From: Phycisphaerae bacterium
Lineage (GTDB): Bacteria; Planctomycetota; Phycisphaerae; UBA1845
Assembly (NCBI GenBank): GCA_029260255.1
Contig: JAJDDR010000595.1
Span: forward strand, 1-37,816
DNA length: 37,816 nt
Direction: 5' to 3'
Of the stretch, positions 31,871-37,816 are shown in pieces. The translations under genes and the position numbers were made by a program. The notes under the pieces were generated by a model. That model was not told the origin of the DNA. It searched no databases and saw nothing but the letters and a program-made list of their open reading frames with translations. Numbering within the stretch: the stretch's first letter is position 1; the number at the start of each line of letters is the position of its first letter.

Positions 31871-34800
31871 TCATGGCTCCTCACTTCTAAGAACGATCGT
31901 CTGCGCTTCATACTCATCGACGGCGATGCAGAAACGGCGAAGCTCATCGTAGCGATTGCGCGGGACGGTGACGGTGTCGAAGATCAGTTCGCGGCTGACG
32001 CGCAGTGTTCTGCCGTCCCGCCGGACCGTCGCCTTGTAGGACATCCACGGTGTCGTCAGGTTGATGTCGGGCAGAGTCGACGCGACGCGCATTCGGTCTG
32101 GAATGAGAATCTCCTCCTTGAGTCGGTGGATCTGCCTGAACTGCATCCAGACGTCATGATGTCTGACGTCGCGCGGCGCGAATCGGGCGGTGGCCTCGGT
32201 GGGGCGCTTCAGTTGGATGGTCAGTTCGCGCCCGTTGTCCGCCGCGTAGTTTTCGGTGCGAAAGCTCATGCGGATGTCGACGGGGGCGTCGCGATCTTCG
32301 AGCGCGGAGAAGTCGAAGTCGGAAAGCGTGCTGCCCGGCGCGAAGCTGTTGAGCCACTGGGTGAGCCGCTCGGCTCTTTGACCGGGCTGCTTGAATGCGT
32401 TGCGGATCGACGCGGCGACTTGCCCGGTGGTGACCCACTTGCCGTTGACTTCTCCCGCGCCGTCGGGGTGCAGAGTGACATTCAATGACACTTCGCTCAC
32501 GGTGTTCGATGCGGGTTCGAGCGGCGTGCGCGTGAGTGCCATATCGCCGTCGGACTTCCAGACCATGGCGACGACGTCCTGATCGGCCCAGGGCAGGGCA
32601 CTGATCCCGTATTCGAGTGCGGTGCCGTCGACCCAGAGGTCTCGCGCCATGTCGCCCGTTTTGGGAATGAGGACTATGGCGTGGTTACACTGGTTGGAGG
32701 GAATCTCGTCGATGAGCCTGCCCGCGTCGCGGGTCCGAATGGTGGCGTAGCGAGCCTCGATGTCGCTCGCAGCGAGCATGGTGATGAGGAGTGTGGCCTT
32801 GTCCTTGCAATCACCCCACTGGTTGTGCAGGACGTTTGCGGCTTTGTTGGGCTTGTAACCGAAGATTCCGCCGCGCACGATCTTGTACTGAATTCCCTGG
32901 GACACGAAGTTCGCGATTGCGCGGATCTTCTCGCTGGTGGACTGCAGGCCGTCCGTCAGGGCGTGAACGCGCGCGATGAGGTCGAGGTCGGGCTGGAACT
33001 GCTCTTTGATGAGCGAGTGCTCCCACCGGGCGATGTCCTCCCAGCTCCGTATCGAGCTGACGCGAACTTGGGCGGCGACGTCGACCATCGGCGGGCTGTT
33101 GGGCTCGCCGGTGATGCGTGGAATGTCGCGGGCGTTCCAGATGTGGACGGTGTGGTTGTCAAACGTCTCGGTTCGGTATACGACGTCGTCGCCCCGATAC
33201 CAGTGGTTGACCGGTTTCGACTGCGGCGCAAGGAGCACAAATCGCGAGTCCAGCATCGGATCGGACGTCTGGAAGAAGAAGGTTTCGCTGTATTCGCGAC
33301 TCATCCAATCGTTGGCCGGGGCATACCCGGTGACGATGTAGTCGATGGTCGCTCCGGGCTGCAACTGCGAGAATTGGATCTGTGCGTCTGAGATGGAGGT
33401 CGCTTCGATCTCTGTTCCGTCGGGGCGGATAACGGCGGCGCGCTCCACGCGGTTGGCCCCGTTGGGCAGCGCCACCTGCGTCCACTGGCGTCTTCCGGCG
33501 TCGTCGAGGACCTTGATGGTCTGGTGGATTCGGTAGGTGCTGCTGCCGTCGTCGAACAGTTGGGTGATCATCTCGTCGAGAATGAGAACCGAGTCGCTCC
33601 GGGGATGGGTCGCCCGGCTGACTTCGCGCTGCAGGAGAGACGCGAATTCGGCGTCGCTGATGGCGTAGCGCTCGAATGCGAGGTTCTCTTGCGGCTCGAG
33701 GTACTCGACGTACTCGCGCAGCCAGCGATCATCGGGGCGAAACGCGAGTGATTCTCGAAACGCGGCCAACGCCGTTTCGTCATTGCCCATGCGTTGATGG
33801 ATGGTGCCGAGTTCGCGGTGGACGGCGTGATCGGCGGGGCAGATTCTCAGCGCTTGGTGACACTGTTCGATGGCCTCATCATAGCGTTTGAGGCTTGTCA
33901 GGAAACGTGCCCGTTCCAATCGAAGCTCGATATTGAGCGGATCGACACGCTGCATCATCCCATAGACGGCGACCGCGTCGTTGTAGCGGCGTTCCGCGAT
34001 CGCGCCGGCCAGGGCTTCGGAGCGCGCGAATCGACTGGTGAAATCGAGGCTGAGGATGTGCTCGACGAGTTGCTCGAATTCATCGGCGTAGCCGCGTGCG
34101 CTGCACATCTGCGCGTACGTCACGGCGGCCCGGAGGTCGGTCGGCATGGTCTCGTGCAGTGTTTTCGCCTTGCGAAAAGCCAGCTCCTCCCAGCCGCGAC
34201 CGGCGTAGTAGTTGACCCATTGAAATCCGGCGTCTCTCCAGTCGGGGCAACGCTGGTCGATGTCTTCGAGGACCTCGCGCTCCTGCCGGTGCAGACCGGC
34301 GCCGTTGTAGAACCGGGCGAGCATCAGTCGCAGTTGCAGGTTCCGCGGATCGACTTCAAGCCCGAGTTTCATCTGCTCGAGCGCTTTCTCGGCTTTGTCG
34401 TCACCCATGTAGGCGCGTGCCAGCAGGCGGTGGTGATCGGAACACCGGTCGTTCAGGCGACACAGTCGCTCGAATGTCTTGCTGGCTTGGGCGCTGAAGC
34501 GGTTGAGATTCTGGGCGAGACCCAGGTAGTACAACGCGTCCTCGTTCTGCGGATCGAACTGCACGACGCGTTCGAAATGCTCCATCATCGCGGCGGCGTA
34601 GGGAAACGTCGGGGGCGCGGCGTCGCTGCGGTCGGGCGTGTCATGGCGTTCGCGCCCGCAGTCGATGTTCTTTAGCGGCCGACCGGAGGGGTCCGTCAAG
34701 CGGGCCGAAAGGCGCCAGGCGCCCGTCTCGACGCCCACCTTGATGAGCAACTTGTTGTAACCCTTCTCGATTGTCAGCGGGATGGTGGTCTGGTCGGGTA

Positions 34801-35698
34801 CGAATCCACGTTCCAACTCTCCGGCATGCACCAGCCGATCGTTGAACCAGACCTTGACGGCTTCTCTCGCCCCGAGTCTTAGTGTTATGTCCGCGTTCTC
34901 TTTCGCGTGAATGAAGGTCAGGGCGTAGGCGAGGACCTGCTCTCGCGGGTAGGTGACGGCGGCGAAGTCGACGTATCGCCGCAGGGTAAGATGTTCGAGC
35001 GGGCGCCACGAAACGAGTCGGTCGCGTCCCTCATAGGATTCGCCGTAATCGATCTCGGATTCGGGTCCGAACGCCGTGCCGAACCCCGCGTTCCGCTCGT
35101 TGGCGAACGGGCCGATGATCATCCACTCGTCGATCGTGCCCACCTCGCCGAAGGCACGCTCGGTCGCGTCGACGTTTCCGAGCCCGAGGTCGTGATCGGC
35201 CAGCGCGCGGCGTGCGATGGTACGGCACACCTCACTGGGGTGGGTGCCGGCGAGCGTCCGCAGGCGTGCGATGACGCGATCCACTTCGGACTGCGACGTG
35301 GCCAGTCCTATCACCGCGGTGAGATAGAGTTGGACCTCCGGCCGATCCTCGTCGAGAAGCGCGAGCCAGTGCTCCAAAGCGAGGTCGCTGTGCCCGCGAA
35401 GGAAGTTCAGGCGTCCGGCGAGCTCGTGGGCTTTGAAACTCGACGGGTTCAACCCGCAGGCACGCTCGGCCGCTCGCAGCGCGCCGTCGGAGTCCTGAGC
35501 GTATCGGTAGCTCAACCACGCCAGTTCGGTCCAGTCGTCGGCTGAGTCGGGATGTCGGGCGATCATCGCGCCGAGAGTGTCGATGCGAGTCAGCGCCGCT
35601 TCGCGGGGCAGGCTGAGTCTGCCCACGTCCGCGGAGACCGCCGCCGACAGGCAGAAGATCGATGCGATCACGGTCTTCAGCGTTGTCCACCTTGTCAT
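31871..35698 (-). CDS. Giant exported TPR / DUF3857 / transglutaminase-like protein
   Basis: The product is 1275 aa with a signal peptide (MTRWTTLKTVIASIFCLSAAVSA). Residues about 35-180 are TPR-like. Residues about 190-340 form a beta domain (DEWMIIGPFANERNAGFG; VKVWFNDRLVH) of the kind found in glycan-active proteins. Seven or so more TPRs follow (about 375-650). A DUF3857-like domain (about 690-890, IHQTIKVLDDAGRR) precedes a transglutaminase-like domain with Cys964 (WGDCKDKA), a His in NQCNHAIVLIP and an Asp in LWVDGTALEYG, consistent with a Cys-His-Asp triad. The C-terminus is a DUF3858-like beta region. Such proteins are common in Bacteroidota and Planctomycetota; their substrates are unknown. 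The acyltransferase gene lies upstream on the same strand, 35 bp away. Confidence 0.87.
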   Translation of the reverse strand: MTRWTTLKTVIASIFCLSAAVSADVGRLSLPREAALTRIDTLGAMIARHPDSADDWTELAWLSYRYAQDSDGALRAAERACGLNPSSFKAHELAGRLNFLRGHSDLALEHWLALLDEDRPEVQLYLTAVIGLATSQSEVDRVIARLRTLAGTHPSEVCRTIARRALADHDLGLGNVDATERAFGEVGTIDEWMIIGPFANERNAGFGTAFGPESEIDYGESYEGRDRLVSWRPLEHLTLRRYVDFAAVTYPREQVLAYALTFIHAKENADITLRLGAREAVKVWFNDRLVHAGELERGFVPDQTTIPLTIEKGYNKLLIKVGVETGAWRLSARLTDPSGRPLKNIDCGRERHDTPDRSDAAPPTFPYAAAMMEHFERVVQFDPQNEDALYYLGLAQNLNRFSAQASKTFERLCRLNDRCSDHHRLLARAYMGDDKAEKALEQMKLGLEVDPRNLQLRLMLARFYNGAGLHRQEREVLEDIDQRCPDWRDAGFQWVNYYAGRGWEELAFRKAKTLHETMPTDLRAAVTYAQMCSARGYADEFEQLVEHILSLDFTSRFARSEALAGAIAERRYNDAVAVYGMMQRVDPLNIELRLERARFLTSLKRYDEAIEQCHQALRICPADHAVHRELGTIHQRMGNDETALAAFRESLAFRPDDRWLREYVEYLEPQENLAFERYAISDAEFASLLQREVSRATHPRSDSVLILDEMITQLFDDGSSTYRIHQTIKVLDDAGRRQWTQVALPNGANRVERAAVIRPDGTEIEATSISDAQIQFSQLQPGATIDYIVTGYAPANDWMSREYSETFFFQTSDPMLDSRFVLLAPQSKPVNHWYRGDDVVYRTETFDNHTVHIWNARDIPRITGEPNSPPMVDVAAQVRVSSIRSWEDIARWEHSLIKEQFQPDLDLIARVHALTDGLQSTSEKIRAIANFVSQGIQYKIVRGGIFGYKPNKAANVLHNQWGDCKDKATLLITMLAASDIEARYATIRTRDAGRLIDEIPSNQCNHAIVLIPKTGDMARDLWVDGTALEYGISALPWADQDVVAMVWKSDGDMALTRTPLEPASNTVSEVSLNVTLHPDGAGEVNGKWVTTGQVAASIRNAFKQPGQRAERLTQWLNSFAPGSTLSDFDFSALEDRDAPVDIRMSFRTENYAADNGRELTIQLKRPTEATARFAPRDVRHHDVWMQFRQIHRLKEEILIPDRMRVASTLPDINLTTPWMSYKATVRRDGRTLRVSRELIFDTVTVPRNRYDELRRFCIAVDEYEAQTIVLRSEEP

Positions 35699-35733
35699 GT
35701 GTGATCTCTCGGTTGGCGGGTGCGTCGGGTTTG

Positions 35734-36675
35734 TCAGATTCTGCTCACGTGGCAGGGATACTTGCGTGTGAACGCTTCAACGCGGTCCGCGTAGGTTTGA
35801 AGGATGGCGCTCAGTTCCTCATCGGACAGGTTGGTGCGTGGTTGCGGGTCGGGCAGGAGTTCCTGCACATGGTACTCGTACCGGAACCCCGGCCGCGAGA
35901 TGATGAACGCCTGCACCGCGGGCGCTCCACAGCGCGCGGCGAGCTCGATCGGGCCGGTGAGCAGGTCGCGCGGCCGGTTGAACATCGTCACGCCGACGGT
36001 CTTCTGCTTGTCGTCGTGTACGCGGGAGGCGTCCATGGCGCTGGCCAGCAGGGCGTTGTCGCCGAGCCAGCGAAACAATTGGCGCGGAAAGACGTCGTTG
36101 CCGAAGTATTGAACGCGCGCCCAGTCCGTCGACTCGAACCGGTTTAACATGAACCGTCGCATGGCGCCCTCCTTCGCCAGGCGAACGCCGCCGATCGGGT
36201 ATCCCGCGGCGCGCAGGTGTACGAGCGCGACGTGCTGCGATCCCTGATGTGACATTGCCAGATAGACGCCCCGCTTGGCGGCGAGGCCGTCGTCGACCAG
36301 GTGCCGATTGGTGATTGTGAAGCACCGGCGAATCGTCTCGGGCGGGAGCAGATCGAACATCAGATAGAAGATTTTGTCATTGCGCATACGCACGAAGTGC
36401 CGCCACGAAGCCCGCCGCACGTCGGCGGGTGACAGTTCGTCGCCCAGTATCTCGATGAGCATGCGGGCGAATCGCCGCCGCCGCTTGTAGTTGGTCAGCC
36501 ACTCCAACGTCGCGAGCGCCTGACCCAGCCGATAGAGACCGGAGAGCGACACAAGCCGCAAGGCCGCGCGGAGGACCAGTCGCGCGGCACTGAACGACGC
36601 GCGCTCCCACGCGGTTACGGGCGGCAGCTCGGTCGGTGACGTGCGCGTCGAGGATTCCGTCCCGCGGTCGTGCAT
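35734..36675 (-). CDS. Lysophospholipid/lipid A-type acyltransferase (LpxL/HtrB-like)
   Basis: The product is 313 aa from ATG 36675 (MHDRGTESS); the frame continues to 36798 in Arg-rich, non-conserved sequence. No strong SD was found. The layout matches the LABLAT branch: an N-terminal amphipathic or TM-like stretch (ARLVLRAALRLVSLSGLYRLG), YLAMSHQGSQHVAL where the HX4D/E motif is expected, and late GAPAVQAFIISRPG. The acidic residue of HX4D is replaced by His (HQGSQH). The reaction would be acyl transfer to a membrane lipid such as lipid A. With the motif changed, activity is uncertain. Confidence 0.75.
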   Translation of the reverse strand: MHDRGTESSTRTSPTELPPVTAWERASFSAARLVLRAALRLVSLSGLYRLGQALATLEWLTNYKRRRRFARMLIEILGDELSPADVRRASWRHFVRMRNDKIFYLMFDLLPPETIRRCFTITNRHLVDDGLAAKRGVYLAMSHQGSQHVALVHLRAAGYPIGGVRLAKEGAMRRFMLNRFESTDWARVQYFGNDVFPRQLFRWLGDNALLASAMDASRVHDDKQKTVGVTMFNRPRDLLTGPIELAARCGAPAVQAFIISRPGFRYEYHVQELLPDPQPRTNLSDEELSAILQTYADRVEAFTRKYPCHVSRI

Positions 36676-36822
36676 GGCGCGGTATCTTATCAGCAAATCG
36701 GTGGAACCAAAACGCCGAGGTCGCACAATCGACCGCAAGAGGGCGGGAATCCCGAGACGGGCCGTCGAATCATGCCGGCGCAAGCGCGGGCATGCCACCC
36801 GGGCTCTTCGGTTGGCGACGTG

Positions 36823-37816
36823 TCAGCCGCCGGGGAACGTGACGGTTTCGTTTCCGTAGAGACCAAGCTTGATCGCGTCGTCGGCCCTGCTGAGTGCTGC
36901 GCGGAACCGCTCCATGGTCGTGACGCGGGTTCCGTTGACGGACATGACCATCTGCTTTTCGGCGAGACCGCGCCGCGCGGCGTCCGACGCGGGCCGGACA
37001 CTGAGCACCACGATGCCGGCGTCCTGCTGCGGCACACCGTGCTCGCGCATCAGTTCTTCGGTCAACTCGCGAAACTCCGCGCCGCGCCAATTGATCGTCG
37101 TGGGAAAAGCGAGTCCGCCTCTTCGCCCCACTTCCCTGTCGAGTAGCTCGGCGGTGGCGGTTCGCTCTCGGCCGCTGCGCACGTAGCGGATGCGCACCTC
37201 CTCGCCGGGGAGGACGCCGCCGATCACGCGAATGACGTGGTCTGCACCCTCGATGGGCGCGCCGTCCAACTCGACGATGACATCATCGTCTTGCAGCCCG
37301 GCTATGTGGGCGGGCTGCTCCTTCTTCACGTGTCTGACGAGGCTGCCACGGACGCGCTTCCCCTGGACGGTGTAGAGCTTGTGCGACGGGTCGGAACCGA
37401 GCTCGATGCCGAGGTATCCGTAGCGGACTTCCTCTCCGCGGGAGAGCGTCTCAATGATGCGCCGGGTCCGCTTGGTGATCGGAATGGCGAATCCGACGCC
37501 TTCGTTCACACCCGAGCGGGTTTCGATGGCCGCGACGACGCCGATGACCTTGCCGTCGACGTTGAACAGCGGTCCGCCGCTGTTGCCGGGGTTGATCGCG
37601 GCGGTGGTCTCGATGAGATTGCCGTAGTAGCGGTCGGCCTCCGCGGTCGCGAGTTCGTAGGTCAAGCTTCGCCCGATGGAACTGACGTTGCCGACGCTGA
37701 ACGAGGTGGCGCCGGTGAAGTTGGAGAGCCCGAACGGGTTTCCGATGGCGAACGTCCAGTGGCCGATGCGAACGTGTTCGAGATCGGTGAACGACGCGGC
37801 GTGGAGATCATCCGCG
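36823..37816 (-). CDS. HtrA/DegP-type serine protease with two PDZ domains, 5' end cut by window
   Basis: The frame is open to the window edge; the visible part begins ADDLHAASFTDLEHVRIG and the true start is outside. IGHWTFAIGNPFGLSNF is typical of the trypsin-like core, and INPGNSGGPLFN carries the nucleophilic Ser. His and Asp lie beyond the edge or in the missing part. Two PDZ domains follow: GYLGIELGSD to PAHIAGLQDDDVIVELDG, and QDAGIVVLSVRPASDAARRGL to VMSVNGTRV. HtrA proteases degrade or check misfolded proteins outside the cytoplasm. A TTG at 37665 is an internal Leu codon, not a start. Confidence 0.9.
   Translation of the reverse strand, partial: ADDLHAASFTDLEHVRIGHWTFAIGNPFGLSNFTGATSFSVGNVSSIGRSLTYELATAEADRYYGNLIETTAAINPGNSGGPLFNVDGKVIGVVAAIETRSGVNEGVGFAIPITKRTRRIIETLSRGEEVRYGYLGIELGSDPSHKLYTVQGKRVRGSLVRHVKKEQPAHIAGLQDDDVIVELDGAPIEGADHVIRVIGGVLPGEEVRIRYVRSGRERTATAELLDREVGRRGGLAFPTTINWRGAEFRELTEELMREHGVPQQDAGIVVLSVRPASDAARRGLAEKQMVMSVNGTRVTTMERFRAALSRADDAIKLGLYGNETVTFPGG

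Overview
This is a high-GC (low to mid 60s by eye) bacterial chromosome segment with no rRNA, tRNA or CRISPR array. It most likely comes from Planctomycetota, probably near Phycisphaerae. The reasons are a secreted protein with an IPTL-CTERM-type sorting tail, very large exported Cys-rich and thrombospondin-3-like repeat proteins, a dockerin-like/cohesin-like protein, and an ECF sigma factor paired with a membrane protein beside a TPR-CHAT protein. This assignment is inference; no marker gene fixes the lineage.

Layout. (1) 1-5.2 kb: a large exported-looking TPR-CHAT protein faces, tail to tail, a tightly coupled pair made of an ECF sigma factor and a one-TM protein with a DUF4384-like outer domain. 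(2) 5.5-17.2 kb: three big exported proteins. They are a mosaic protein with dockerin-like and cohesin-like parts, a lysyl-endopeptidase-like serine protease carrying tandem 53-residue Cys-rich repeats and a MAM-like domain, and a lipoprotein built from Ca-binding-type DxNxNGxPD repeats. A serine-recombinase remnant with one internal TGA and a structured non-coding gap lie between the first two. (3) 17.4-25.2 kb: a benzoate-CoA-ligase-family enzyme, a two-domain methyltransferase, about 1.1 kb of non-coding DNA rich in inverted repeats that ends in a five-hairpin leader, a B12-type radical SAM protein, an SdiA-regulated-type propeller protein and an exported multi-zinc-ribbon protein. (4) 25.3-37.8 kb: an IPTL-CTERM protein, a GAF-SpoIIE phosphatase, a Dus tRNA-dihydrouridine synthase, a PilZ protein, a NifU-like protein, Rex, a HEAT-like exported protein, a giant TPR/DUF3857/transglutaminase protein, an LpxL/HtrB-like acyltransferase, and a 5'-truncated HtrA/DegP-type protease with two PDZ domains.

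The genes do not form one pathway. The best candidates for new biology are the ECF/DUF4384/TPR-CHAT cluster, the multi-hairpin leader before the radical SAM gene, an 85-bp inverted-repeat family present twice with identical geometry, the variant dockerin pair, and the exported zinc-ribbon protein.
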